From: Streptomyces coeruleorubidus
GTDB taxonomy: Bacteria > Actinomycetota > Actinomycetes > Streptomycetales > Streptomycetaceae
Assembly (NCBI RefSeq): GCF_008705135.1
Contig: NZ_CP023694.1
Coordinates: 6,181,001 to 6,245,000 of the forward strand
Length of the DNA: 64,000 nt
Reading direction: 5' to 3'
The first letter of the stretch is position 1; every line of letters starts with the position of its first letter. The notes below the pieces were generated by a model. That model did not search any database. It was not told where the DNA came from and worked only from the letters and a program-made list of their open reading frames with translations. The translations under genes and the position numbers were made by a program. Positions 8,205 to 16,736 of the stretch are shown piece by piece.

Positions 8205-9167
8205 TCAGGCCGCCTCCGGGCCCCTGAACGTGCGCCGGTAGGCGTTCGGCGTCGTCCCGATCGCCCGGACGAAGTGGTGGCGCAGTGTGGCCGCGTTGCC
8301 GAACCCTGTTCGACCGGCGATCGCGTCCATCGTCTCGTCCGTCGCCTCCAGCAGCCGCTGGGCCAGCAGCACGCGCTGGCGCAGGATCCAGCGGTAGGGA
8401 GTCGTCCCGGTCTCCTGCTGGAAGCGGCGGGCGAAGGTGCGCGGGGACATGTGGGCGTGGGCGGCGAGCTGCTCGACGGTGACCTCCTCGTCGAGATGGC
8501 GCTCCATCCACGCCAGCACGTCGACGATCGTGTCGCCCTCGGGGTGGGGGAGCGGGCGCTCGATGTACTGGGCCTGGCCGCCGTCGCGGTGCGGCGGCAC
8601 CACCATCCGCCGGGCGATCTTGTTGGCGACCTCGGAGCCCTGCTCCTTGCGCACCAGGTGCAGGCAGGCGTCGATGCCGGCGGCCGTGCCGGCGGAGGTG
8701 ATCACCGGGTCCTCGTCGACGTAGAGGACGTCCGGCTCGACGATCACGCGCGGGTACTGCCGGGCGAGGTCCTTCGCGTGCTTCCAGTGCGTGGCGCAGC
8801 GGCGGCCGTCCAGCAGGCCGGCCGCGGCCAGCACGAAGACCCCGGAGCAGACGCTCAGCACCCGGGCACCGCGGTCGACCCCGCGCCGCAGGGCGGCCAG
8901 CAGCTCCGGGGGGAAGTCCCGGTACGCGTAGCTGTGCCCGGCGGGCACGGCGATCAGGTCGGCCGTCTCCAGCCGCTCCAGGCCGTGCTCGGCCTGGAGC
9001 GAGAAGCCCGAGTTCATGCGCAGCACCGGGCCCTCGGCCGAGGCCACGGCGAAGTCGTAGACCGGCAGGCCTTCATCGCTCCGGTCGGTGCCGAAGACCT
9101 CGCACACCACACCCAGTTCGAAGGGGTTCACGCCGTCGAGCAGGGCGACGGCCACGTTCTGCAGCAT
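8205..9167 (-). CDS. nrdS: GlxA-type AraC-family regulator NrdS
   Basis: The N-terminal domain is DJ-1/PfpI-like (VAVALLDGVNPFELGVVCEVFG, SVCSGVFVLAAAGLLDGR). It is followed by an AraC/XylS DNA-binding domain with two helix-turn-helices (VEQLAAHAHMSPRTFARRF, AIAGRTGFGNAATLRHHF). In S. coelicolor an AraC-like gene called nrdS lies in the nrdABS operon, and the order nrdA-nrdB-nrdS is preserved here. The 248-nt gap after nrdB holds nested palindromes just upstream of this start (9188-9224), so an additional own promoter with autoregulation is plausible. Its ligand and targets are not known. Confidence 0.85.
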   Translation of the reverse strand: MLQNVAVALLDGVNPFELGVVCEVFGTDRSDEGLPVYDFAVASAEGPVLRMNSGFSLQAEHGLERLETADLIAVPAGHSYAYRDFPPELLAALRRGVDRGARVLSVCSGVFVLAAAGLLDGRRCATHWKHAKDLARQYPRVIVEPDVLYVDEDPVITSAGTAAGIDACLHLVRKEQGSEVANKIARRMVVPPHRDGGQAQYIERPLPHPEGDTIVDVLAWMERHLDEEVTVEQLAAHAHMSPRTFARRFQQETGTTPYRWILRQRVLLAQRLLEATDETMDAIAGRTGFGNAATLRHHFVRAIGTTPNAYRRTFRGPEAA

Positions 9168-9187
9168 GCCTCCAGTGTGCCTCGCCG

Positions 9188-9224
9188 GTGGCAGTAATTC
9201 GAGGGTCTACGGCAGTACTGCCAC
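9188..9224. promoter_or_regulatory. Nested inverted repeats upstream of nrdS
   Basis: GTGGCAGTA (9188-9196) and TACTGCCAC (9216-9224) are a perfect 9-bp inverted repeat, and the right arm also belongs to a perfect 12-bp palindrome GGCAGTACTGCC (9211-9222). They lie 20-57 bp upstream of nrdS and upstream of the divergent small membrane gene, so they are a likely operator, possibly for NrdS itself. Confidence 0.55.
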
Positions 9225-9260
9225 TGACGGTAAGGAGTCATCGGCGCGACAGTGGTGTCC

Positions 9261-9503
9261 ATGGACACGAACCAGACGCAGACACTCATCGCAATGATCT
9301 TCGTACTCGGGACGCTGGTCCTCCTGGTCCTCCCGTCAGTGATCGGCATCGTGCGCGACCGGCGCGTCGACCGTCAGATCAGGGAGGCCCAGGAGATCCG
9401 CGAAGGCGTGGCGGCTCAGAAGTCCTCGTCCAGGTCGACGGTGCCCTCCACCGCCACCTGGTACGCGGAGGGCCGCCGCTCGAAGAAGTTGGTCAACTCC
9501 TGA
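9261..9503 (+). CDS. Small single-span membrane protein
   Basis: About 80 residues: a short polar N-terminus, one strong transmembrane helix (LIAMIFVLGTLVLLVLPSVI) and a charged tail (RDRRVDRQIREAQEIREG). It is divergent from nrdS. Its last 88 bp run antisense through the 3' end of nrdB, so the C-terminal residues may be incidental. AAGGAG (9232-9237) lies rather far upstream; a GTG at 9252 is an alternative start. The membrane helix followed by a basic/acidic helix looks like a real protein, but function is unknown. Confidence 0.5.
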   Translation: MDTNQTQTLIAMIFVLGTLVLLVLPSVIGIVRDRRVDRQIREAQEIREGVAAQKSSSRSTVPSTATWYAEGRRSKKLVNS

Positions 9504-10438
9504 ACCCCCTGGAGCTCCATGAAGGAGAAGGGGTTCTCGGAGCCGTACACCGGAGCGAAGCCCAGGCGGGTGAGCCGCTGGTCGGCGACGCACTCCAGGT
9601 ACTGCCGCATCGACTCGGTGTTCATGCCCGGGAGGCCGTCCCCGCACAGGTCGCGCGCGAACTGGAGCTCGGCCTCGACGGCCTCGCGGAGCATGTCCGT
9701 CACCTGCTGCTGGAGCTGGTCGTCGAACAGCTCCGGCTCCTCCTTGCGGACGGTGTCGACCACGTCGAAGGCGAACGACATGTGCATCGTCTCGTCGCGG
9801 AACACCCAGTTGGTGCCGGTGGCCAGACCGTGCAGCAGGCCCCGGCTGCGGAACCAGTACACGTACGCGAAGGCACCGTAGAAGAACAGGCCCTCGATGC
9901 ACGCGGCGAAGCAGATCAGGTTCAGCAGGAAACGGCGGCGGTCGGCCTGCGTCTCCAGTCGGTCGAGCTGGTCGACCTCTTCTGTTCCATCAAATGCAGC
10001 CATCCACTTGAAGCAGAACTCGGCCTTCTCGCGGATGGAGGGAATGTTCTCGACGGCCGCGAAGGCCGCCGCCCGGTCGTCGTGGTCGGGGAGGTAGGTG
10101 TCCAGGAGCGTCAGATAGAACTGGACGTGGACGGCCTCCTCGAAGAGCTGACGGCTCAGATACAGACGCGCCTCGGGGGAGTTGATGTGCTTGTACAGCG
10201 TCAGCACCAGATTGTTCGCGACGATCGAGTCGCCCGTGGCGAAGAAGGCGACCAGCCGGCCGATCAGGTGCTGCTCGTCGGGGGAGAGCTTGGCGAGGTC
10301 GGCGACGTCCGAGTGGAGGTCGACCTCCTCCACGGTCCAGGTGTTCTTGATGGCGTCCCGGTAGCGCTCGTAGAAGTCCGGGTAGCGCATGGGGCGGAGG
10401 GTCAGCTCGAAGCCCGGGTCGAGAAGGTTCTGGGTCAT
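9416..10438 (-). CDS. nrdB: Class Ia ribonucleotide reductase small (radical) subunit
   Basis: The beta subunit houses the di-iron/tyrosyl radical that initiates ribonucleotide reduction. The ligand motifs are visible: ATGDSIVANN, EEAVHVQFY, EGLFFYGAF and RDETMHMSF (Glu/His iron ligands). The C-terminus TVDLDEDF is the typical acidic tail that docks on NrdA. The protein is 340 aa. It is the second gene of the nrdA-nrdB-nrdS unit, 56 nt after nrdA, and so falls under the B12 riboswitch and NrdR control upstream of nrdA. Confidence 0.93.
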   Translation of the reverse strand: MTQNLLDPGFELTLRPMRYPDFYERYRDAIKNTWTVEEVDLHSDVADLAKLSPDEQHLIGRLVAFFATGDSIVANNLVLTLYKHINSPEARLYLSRQLFEEAVHVQFYLTLLDTYLPDHDDRAAAFAAVENIPSIREKAEFCFKWMAAFDGTEEVDQLDRLETQADRRRFLLNLICFAACIEGLFFYGAFAYVYWFRSRGLLHGLATGTNWVFRDETMHMSFAFDVVDTVRKEEPELFDDQLQQQVTDMLREAVEAELQFARDLCGDGLPGMNTESMRQYLECVADQRLTRLGFAPVYGSENPFSFMELQGVQELTNFFERRPSAYQVAVEGTVDLDEDF

Positions 10439-10494
10439 AACAGTCGGCGCGAAGCGCCGTCCTCCAGGGGTGGCGGTCGGGTGGCGGGTGGGAA

Positions 10495-12852
10495 TTACTG
10501 GCAGGCCTCGCAGGACTCGGGGTTTTCCAGGGAGCAGGCGACCGCTTCGGGGTCCGGGGTGGCCTGCGCGGGGACAGCGGCCTGGGCGGCGCGGGCGATG
10601 CGGGTCGCCGGGCGCGAGCGCAGGTAGTACGTGGTCTTCAGCCCGGACTTCCAGGCGTAGGCGTACATCGAGGAGAGCTTGCCGATGGTCGGCGTCTCCA
10701 GGAAGAGGTTCAGGGACTGGGACTGGTCCAGGAACGGGGTCCTGGCCGCCGCCATGTCGATCAGGCCGCGCTGCGGGATCTCCCACGCCGTGCGGTAGAG
10801 GGCGCGCACGTCCTCGGGGATCCAGGCGAAGTCCTGCACCGAGCCGTTGGCCTCGCGCAGGGCCTCCCGGCTGCGGGCGTCCCACACGCCGAGCCGCTTG
10901 AGCTCCTGAACCAGGTAGGAGTTGACCTGGAGGAACTCACCGGACAGCGTCTCGCGCTTGAACAGGTTGGACACCTGCGGCTCGATGCACTCGTACACGC
11001 CCGCGATCGAGGCGATCGTGGCCGTCGGCGCGATGGCGAGGAGCAGGGAGTTGCGCATGCCGGTCGCGGCGACGCGCTCGCGCAGGGCCGCCCAGCGCTC
11101 CGGCCAGGTCAGCTCCACGTCGTAGTGGTCGGGGTGGAGCACGCCCTTGGCCGTACGGGTCTTCTCCCAGGCCGGCAACGGGCCGTTGCGCTCGGCGAGA
11201 TCGGCGGAGGCCTCGTAGGCGGCGAGCATGATCCGCTCGGCGATGCGGGTGGACAGTGCCTTGGCCTCGGGCGAGTCGAAGGGCAGGCGCAGCTTGAAGA
11301 AGACGTCCTGGAGGCCCATGACTCCGAGGCCGACGGGGCGCCACCTGGCGTTGGAACGGCCCGCCTGCTCCGTCGGGTAGAAGTTGATGTCCACGACCCG
11401 GTCGAGGAACGTCACGGCGGTGCGGACGGTCTCGTCCAGCCGCTCCCAGTCGATGTCCCCGCCGGCCTGGTCGACGAGCGCGCCGAGGTTGACCGACCCC
11501 AGGTTGCAGACCGCCGTCTCCCCGTCGCTGGTGACCTCCAGGATCTCCGTGCAGAGGTTGGACGAGTGGACGACGTGGCCCGGTTCGGCGGTCTGGTTGG
11601 CGGTGCGATTGGCGGCGTCCTTGAAGGTCATCCAGCCGTTGCCGGTCTGCGCGAGGGTACGCATCATCCGGCCGTACAGCTCGCGTGCGGGCAGCGTCTT
11701 CTTCGCCAGGCCCTTCGCCTCGGCGGCCCGGTACGCGGCGTCGAACTCCTCGCCCCACAGGTCAACCAGCTCGGGCACGTCCGCGGGGGAGAACAGCGAC
11801 CACTGCGCGTCGGCGTTCACGCGCCGCATGAACTCGTCGGGCACCCAGTGCGCGAGGTTCAGGTTGTGCGTACGGCGGGCGTCCTCGCCGGTGTTGTCGC
11901 GCAGCTCCAGGAACTCCTCGATGTCGGAGTGCCAGGTCTCCAGGTAGACCGCGGCGGCGCCCTTGCGGCGGCCGCCCTGGTTCACGGCGGCGACCGAGGC
12001 GTCGAGGGTCTTCAGGAACGGGACGATGCCGTTGGAGTGGCCGTTGGTGCCACGGATCAGCGAACCCCGCGCACGGATGCGGGAGTAGGCGATGCCGATG
12101 CCGCCGGCGTGCTTCGACAGCCGCGCCACCTGGTGGTACCGGTCGTAGATCGAGTCCAGCTCGTCCTTGGGGGAGTCGAGCAGGTAGCAGGACGACATCT
12201 GGGGGTGTCGCGTGCCGGAGTTGAAGAGGGTGGGGGAGGAGGGGAGGTAGTCGAGCCGGCTCATCAGCCCGTAGAGAGCGGCGACTTCGTCGACGGAGCG
12301 GCGAGTGTCGTCCTCGGCGAGACCGGCGGCGACGCGCAGCATGAAGTGCTGGGGCGTCTCGATCACCTTGCGGGTGATCGGGTGCCGGAGCAGATAGCGG
12401 CTGTGCAGCGTACGCAGGCCGAAGTAGCCGAAGCGGTCGTCGGCGGCCGTGTCGATCAGGGCGTCGAGGCGGGCGGCGTGGACGCGCACGAACTCGGCGG
12501 TCCGGTCGGCGATGAGGCCCTCCCGGTGCCCCACCGCGACGGACTCGGTGAAGCACGTGACGCCCTGTGAGGCTGCCTCGGCGCGGATCCCGATCGTCAG
12601 CAGGCGTGCGGCCAGCCGGGAGTAGGCGGGATCCTCGGAGATGAGGCCGGCGGCCGCCTCCGTCGCCAGCTCGCGCAACTCCGGCTCGTCGGCCCGCGCG
12701 GACCGGCCGCGCAGCGCGGCGGCGGCGATCCGGCCGGGATCGGCGTCGGGGAGGTCGGCGGTCAGCTCGGTCAGGGTCCGCAGCAGCGCGGCACCAGGAC
12801 CGTCGTGCTCTTCTTCGGCTGCTGAGACCGGATCGGCTGGCGCGATGGTCAC
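10495..12852 (-). CDS. nrdA: Class Ia ribonucleotide reductase large (catalytic) subunit
   Basis: The alpha subunit reduces ribonucleoside diphosphates. Visible family features include SSNLCTEI (first active-site cysteine), the glycyl-free RNR barrel blocks (RGTNGHSNGIVPFLKTLD, CNLGSVNLGALV, IAPTATIASIAG) and the C-terminal redox pair ESCEACQ. GTG at 12852 was chosen because GGGAGAG lies 8 nt upstream and the upstream frame runs into riboswitch sequence; this gives 785 aa. Streptomyces also has a B12-dependent class II enzyme, which is why cobalamin represses this operon through the leader riboswitch. Confidence 0.94.
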   Translation of the reverse strand: MTIAPADPVSAAEEEHDGPGAALLRTLTELTADLPDADPGRIAAAALRGRSARADEPELRELATEAAAGLISEDPAYSRLAARLLTIGIRAEAASQGVTCFTESVAVGHREGLIADRTAEFVRVHAARLDALIDTAADDRFGYFGLRTLHSRYLLRHPITRKVIETPQHFMLRVAAGLAEDDTRRSVDEVAALYGLMSRLDYLPSSPTLFNSGTRHPQMSSCYLLDSPKDELDSIYDRYHQVARLSKHAGGIGIAYSRIRARGSLIRGTNGHSNGIVPFLKTLDASVAAVNQGGRRKGAAAVYLETWHSDIEEFLELRDNTGEDARRTHNLNLAHWVPDEFMRRVNADAQWSLFSPADVPELVDLWGEEFDAAYRAAEAKGLAKKTLPARELYGRMMRTLAQTGNGWMTFKDAANRTANQTAEPGHVVHSSNLCTEILEVTSDGETAVCNLGSVNLGALVDQAGGDIDWERLDETVRTAVTFLDRVVDINFYPTEQAGRSNARWRPVGLGVMGLQDVFFKLRLPFDSPEAKALSTRIAERIMLAAYEASADLAERNGPLPAWEKTRTAKGVLHPDHYDVELTWPERWAALRERVAATGMRNSLLLAIAPTATIASIAGVYECIEPQVSNLFKRETLSGEFLQVNSYLVQELKRLGVWDARSREALREANGSVQDFAWIPEDVRALYRTAWEIPQRGLIDMAAARTPFLDQSQSLNLFLETPTIGKLSSMYAYAWKSGLKTTYYLRSRPATRIARAAQAAVPAQATPDPEAVACSLENPESCEACQ

Positions 12853-12984
12853 GTGGGGCTCTCCCTCGCTCGGCACGGGGGCCTCGCAGGGCAGGGGGCA
12901 GCACGCGAGCGCACGCGGCGTCGCGTCCACCGGCCCATTCCACGAGGCCCGGACGTCAGGCACACCGGCCGGACGGCCGGGCGC

Positions 12985-13090
12985 GCTGTCGGCAGGTCCT
13001 CGGACTGACTCCCATACACGCATAAAGAGGCATGGGTACACCGTTGCGGGACAGTTCCGGATTCGCACCGGATTCCCCTGCGGCGACAGC
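12985..13090 (-). ncRNA. Cobalamin (B12) riboswitch in the nrdA leader
   Basis: Read on the minus strand, the leader contains the conserved core GAATCCGGTGCGAATCCGG and the B12 box AGTCAGTCCGAGGACCTGCC. P1 is closed by GCTGTCG (13090-13084) pairing with CGACAGC (12991-12985). A 6-bp GC hairpin CCGGCC/GGCCGG (12965-12980) follows immediately and may be part of the expression platform. Coenzyme B12 repression of the class Ia nrdABS operon by a riboswitch is established in S. coelicolor. Confidence 0.95.
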
Positions 13091-13097
13091 GAGCACG

Positions 13098-13144
13098 AGC
13101 ATACATCTTGTGCCGGGTGGCGAAAGCACCCCTAGATGTAGTGC
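13098..13144 (-). promoter_or_regulatory. Tandem NrdR boxes upstream of nrdA
   Basis: Two degenerate palindromes, 13098-13113 (core ATACATCTTGTG) and 13129-13144 (core CTAGATGTAGTG), match the NrdR-box pattern at about 10 and 11 of 16 positions. Their starts are exactly 31 bp apart, the phasing typical of tandem NrdR sites. They sit directly upstream of the riboswitch, so the promoter probably lies within or beside them. NrdR represses RNR genes when dATP/ATP is bound. Confidence 0.75.
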
Positions 13145-13176
13145 CGCGACGGTTTCACCTGCTTCTGGCGAGGATG

Positions 13177-13198
13177 CCTCGGCGTTTACGCCGGGAGG
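13177..13198 (+). repeat. Palindromic hairpin resembling IS200/IS605 end
   Basis: CTCGGCG/CGCCGGG around a TTTA loop forms a stem-loop within CCTCGGCGTTTACGCCGGGA. Similar CCTCGGC...GCCGGGAGG hairpins are found at IS605/IS1341-type element ends in Streptomyces. It lies about 190 bp upstream of the tnpB remnant, so it may be an element end or a remnant of another copy. Confidence 0.35.
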
Positions 13199-13384
13199 AA
13201 TCGCCTCCTGTCGGCCGCGACGCGGAGCGTCGCCGCGTCGGCTCTTTGCCCGGCGAGGGGCGCCCGCCCACGGCTGCCCGGCGGAGCCGGGGAATGCGAA
13301 CAGTCGTCCCGCGGGTCACCTGCTGTGGTGAGTGCGGGGCGAATAGCGGTTGTGTGTGCGGATGTCGTACTACGGTCCGATGTC

Positions 13385-14418
13385 ATGAGGCTGGTCGTGC
13401 AGGTGAAGTTGCTGCCGACGCCCGAGCAGGCGTCGGCACTTGAGGCGACCCTGCGCGCCTGCAACCGGGCCGCCACCTACGCTTCGCAGGTTGCCTTCGC
13501 CGAGAACCTCAAGGACCGCAACGGTCTGCAGAAGGAGGTATACGCGGACCTGAAGGCCACGTTCGGGCTGTCGGCGCAGCCGGCGGTGCGGGCAGTGAAG
13601 AAGGTCGTCGACGCCTACGCCACCCTGAAGGCCAACCTTCAGGCCGGAAACCTGGGCTCGCCCACCTCCAAGCGGCACCGCAGGGCGGTCGGCTCACCGA
13701 TCGCCTTCCGCCCGGAGGCGGCCCAGCCGTTCGACGACCGTTGCCTGTCGTGGCAGTACGACGCACGCACGGTGTCCGTCTGGACCGTCGCCGGGCGGAT
13801 GAAGGGCATCCGCTTTGTCTGCTCCCCCGAGCAGCTCAAGACCCTCGTGCAGTACCGCAAGGGCGAGAGCGACCTCGTCCAGCGCGGCAGGAAGTGGTTC
13901 CTGATCGCCACCTGCGACATCCCCGGCCCGGGGTGTACGAGCCTGCCGATTGGATCGGGGTCGACCGGGGCATCGTGAACCTCGCCACCACCAGCGACGG
14001 CACCAACCACCAGGGCCGCCGCTTGTCCCGCTACCGGCGCTGGCAGGCCCGCAAACGTGCCGAATTCCAGGCCAGGCGGCCCCGCTCGGCCACCCGCCGC
14101 CTCGCCCGCCGCGCACAGAAGGAACGCCGCCATGCCACCCATGTCTCCTCATGGCCCTTCCACCAGCTCGGACACCACCTCGCCTACAAAGCTCGTAAGG
14201 CCGGGGTGCCATTCCTGGAAGTGGACGCACGCCATACCTCGCAGCGCTGCCCGCGCTGCGGTCACACCGAGCGGGCCAACCGGCCCACCCGGGACCATTT
14301 CCGCTGTCGTCGGTGCGGGCTCGCTGGCCCCGCCGACGTCGTCGCCGGGGTCAACGTGCGCGACCGCGCACGCTCGGCGTGGGCATTCGTCACCATGCCC
14401 GTCCCACACCCGGTCTGA
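13385..14418 (+). pseudogene. Decayed TnpB (IS200/IS605-family accessory nuclease)
   Basis: TnpB is the transposon-encoded RNA-guided nuclease ancestral to Cas12. The first part (MRLVVQVKLLPTPEQ to IATCDIPGPG) is in one frame. The rest (VYEPADWIGVDRGIVNLATT to the end) continues in another, so a one-base deletion near 13930 breaks the gene. The RuvC-I Asp (GVDRG), the zinc ribbon (CPRCG...CRRCG) and the last-Asp region (ADVVAGVNV) remain. RRHATH runs directly into SSWPFHQLG, so roughly 40 residues that normally carry the RuvC-II Glu are missing. Nuclease activity should be lost twice over. No TnpA or intact ends are seen. Confidence 0.88.
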
Positions 14419-14485
14419 CCGGAGAGGGGAGATGCGACCCGTGACCGTCCTGTCGTAGGGGGCAGTCGGGAGCGCGACGAGGTGT

Positions 14486-14515
14486 GAACGACCGAGCCAA
14501 CAAGCTCGGCCGTTC
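14486..14515 (-). terminator. Hairpin at the 3' end of the GNAT gene
   Basis: GAACGaCCGAGC and GCTCGGcCGTTC form a 12-position stem with one mismatch. It overlaps the stop codon of the minus-strand acetyltransferase and separates it from the tnpB remnant. Confidence 0.55.
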
Positions 14516-15035
14516 AGGGCCGAGAAGGTGACAGCGTCAACTCGTAGGTGAGGAGAGTGATGTCGTCGAGCTCCGGAATCGGGTTCCAGTCGCGCTCCGG
14601 GGCACGGACGAAGCCGAGACGTTCGTAGATGCGGTGGGCGGCGTGCATGGTGCGCTGCGTCGACAGGACGACGCGAACGCAGCCGTCCGTCGCGCGGGCG
14701 CGGTCGACGCAGGCACGGACGAGAGCCTCTCCGGCGCCCTGGCCGCGGGCCTCGTGGGCGACGGCGAGCATCCGTATCTCGGCCTCCCCGGGAAGGGCGA
14801 TGTCGGCCATGGGGCCGCCGGAGGGGACGAAGGTGACGCCCCCGAGGAGGTGTTCGCCCCGGGTGGCCACCAGGACGTCCGCGGCGGCGGCCCGCCTGGC
14901 CACGTCCTTGAGTTCGCCGAGGTACCAGTCGCTCTCGCCGAAGTCGAGGAGGCCGTCCTCCAGGTAGGCCTGAGCGGTGATCTCGCCGAGGGCGTCGTGT
15001 TCGGCGGGCTTCACCCGCCGGATGAGGATGTCCAT
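14514..15035 (-). CDS. GNAT-family N-acetyltransferase
   Basis: The 173-residue protein is a single GNAT domain. It shows the acetyl-CoA-binding loop as EIRMLAVAHEARGQGAGEALV (motif A, R/Q-x-x-G-x-G/A) and a late MHAAHRIYERLGF motif B. The substrate cannot be deduced; RimI-like or small-molecule acetylation are both possible. The ATG start is isolated from its neighbours by a terminator on each side. Confidence 0.8.
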   Translation of the reverse strand: MDILIRRVKPAEHDALGEITAQAYLEDGLLDFGESDWYLGELKDVARRAAAADVLVATRGEHLLGGVTFVPSGGPMADIALPGEAEIRMLAVAHEARGQGAGEALVRACVDRARATDGCVRVVLSTQRTMHAAHRIYERLGFVRAPERDWNPIPELDDITLLTYELTLSPSRP

Positions 15036-15060
15036 GGTCCGAGTGTGCGGGACGGGTATG

Positions 15061-15097
15061 ACGACGGGCCGCCGGTTGTCCGCCGGCGGCCCGTCGT
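15061..15097 (-). terminator. Terminator of the DUF3311/MctP operon
   Basis: A perfect 15-bp stem (ACGACGGGCCGCCGG with its complement) and a 7-nt loop lie just beyond the transporter stop on the minus strand. Confidence 0.8.
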
Positions 15098-15107
15098 CAC
15101 CTGCGAC

Positions 15108-16736
15108 TCAGTGCGAGGTGCCCGCCGTCGCCGGCGGAAGCTCCACCTGGACGCCGGGGTCGCCCGCGTCCGCCGTGTAGTCCTCCGGCTTGGTCTCGTC
15201 GATGCCGTCGGGGGCCTTCAGCGCCCTGAGGACGAAGGTCAGGACGACGGTGACGACGACGTTCAGGACGAACGCCGTGAGGCCGATGTAGCCGATCTCG
15301 CCGATGCCCGGGATCTCCTTCGACGAGCCGCCGAAGTGCTTCTGGGTCGGGGAGGCGACGCCGTACGCCGCGACCGTGCCGTAGACCATGCCGACCGCCC
15401 AGCCCGCGAGCAGCGCCCAGCGGTGGAACCAGCGGGTGAACAGGCCGCCGACCAGGGCCGGGAAGGTCTGGAGGATCCAGATGCCGCCGAGGAGCTGGAA
15501 GTTGATGGCGACCGTCTTGTCCATGGTGAGGACGAAGGCCAGCGCGCCCACCTTCACCAGCAGGGAGACCAGCTTGGAGACCTTGGTCTCCTGGGCGGGC
15601 GTGGCGTCGGGCTTGATGAAGTCCTTGTAGATGTTGCGGGTGAAGAGGTTCGCGGCCGCGATGGACATGATGGCCGCCGGGACCAGGGCCCCGATGCCGA
15701 TCGCCGCGAAGGCCACGCCCGCGAACCAGTCCGGGAACATGGTCTCGAACAGCTGCGGGATCGCCAGCTGACCGTTCTGCACCTTGATCCCGGCCGCGAT
15801 CGCCATGAAACCGAGCAGCGCGAGCAGGCCCAGCATCAGCGAGTACAGCGGCAGGATCGTGGTGTTGCGGCGGATCACCTCACGGCTCCGCGAGGACAGC
15901 GTCGCCGTGATCGAGTGCGGGTACATGAAGAGCGCGAGCGCGGAGCCCAGCGCCAGGGTGGCGTACGTCCACTGCCCCGCCTCCGGCGGCACCAGCGCAC
16001 CGCGCGGCGCGCCCGTCGCCGGGTTCGTCTGACCGTACGCCTCGCCGGCCCTGGCGAAGATCTCGTCGAAGCCGCCCAGCTTGATCGGGATGTAGATGAT
16101 CGCCACCGCGATGACGATGTAGATCAGGGTGTCCTTCACGAACGCGATCAGCGCCGGCGCCCGCAGACCCGACGAGTACGTGTAGGCCGCCAGCACACCG
16201 AAGGCGATCAGCAGCGGCAGGTCCTTGATGAACCAGTTGGTGTCCTCGCCGCCGCCGACGCCCATCACGTCCAGCACGGCCTGGATGCCGACCAGTTGGA
16301 GCGCGATGTACGGCATCGTCGCGAGGATGCCGGTGAGGGCCACGGCCAGGGAGAGGCCCTTGGAGCCGAAGCGGCCGCGCACGAAGTCGGACGTCGTCAC
16401 GTACCCGTGCTTGTGGGAGACCGACCACAGGCGGGGGAGGAAGGTGAAGATCAGCGGGTACACCAGGATGGTGTACGGCACGGCGAAGAAGCCGGCCGCG
16501 CCCGCCGCGTAGATCGCCGCGGGGACGGCGACGAAGGTGTACGCCGTGTACAGGTCGCCGCCGAGCAGGAACCAGGTGACCCAGGTGCCGAACGAGCGGC
16601 CACCCAGGCCCCATTCGTCGAGGCTGTGCTCGTTCTCGGCCTTGCGCCAGCGCGCGGCGAGGAAGCCCATGACCGTGACGAGCAGGAAGAAGAAGATGAA
16701 GACGGCGAGTGCGACGCCGTTCACGCCGTCCTTCAC
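15108..16736 (-). CDS. MctP-type sodium:solute symporter (monocarboxylate transporter family)
   Basis: This 542-residue SSS-family permease has about 13 predicted membrane helices (first VALAVFIFFFLLVTVMGFLA). Family blocks include SLDEWGLGGRSFGTWVTWFL near the N-terminus and GIGALVPAAIMSIAAANLFTR in the core. The closest remembered relatives are MctP monocarboxylate permeases, for example for lactate, pyruvate or acetate; the substrate is inferred. It begins with a GTG overlapping the DUF3311 stop (GTGA), the standard pairing of a small DUF3311 protein with such symporters. Confidence 0.82.
   Translation of the reverse strand: MKDGVNGVALAVFIFFFLLVTVMGFLAARWRKAENEHSLDEWGLGGRSFGTWVTWFLLGGDLYTAYTFVAVPAAIYAAGAAGFFAVPYTILVYPLIFTFLPRLWSVSHKHGYVTTSDFVRGRFGSKGLSLAVALTGILATMPYIALQLVGIQAVLDVMGVGGGEDTNWFIKDLPLLIAFGVLAAYTYSSGLRAPALIAFVKDTLIYIVIAVAIIYIPIKLGGFDEIFARAGEAYGQTNPATGAPRGALVPPEAGQWTYATLALGSALALFMYPHSITATLSSRSREVIRRNTTILPLYSLMLGLLALLGFMAIAAGIKVQNGQLAIPQLFETMFPDWFAGVAFAAIGIGALVPAAIMSIAAANLFTRNIYKDFIKPDATPAQETKVSKLVSLLVKVGALAFVLTMDKTVAINFQLLGGIWILQTFPALVGGLFTRWFHRWALLAGWAVGMVYGTVAAYGVASPTQKHFGGSSKEIPGIGEIGYIGLTAFVLNVVVTVVLTFVLRALKAPDGIDETKPEDYTADAGDPGVQVELPPATAGTSH

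Noticed and set aside
13177..13198. Right end of the tnpB element
   Set aside because: The hairpin lies upstream of the tnpB remnant, whereas the typical right-end hairpin follows tnpB; kept only as a low-confidence repeat.
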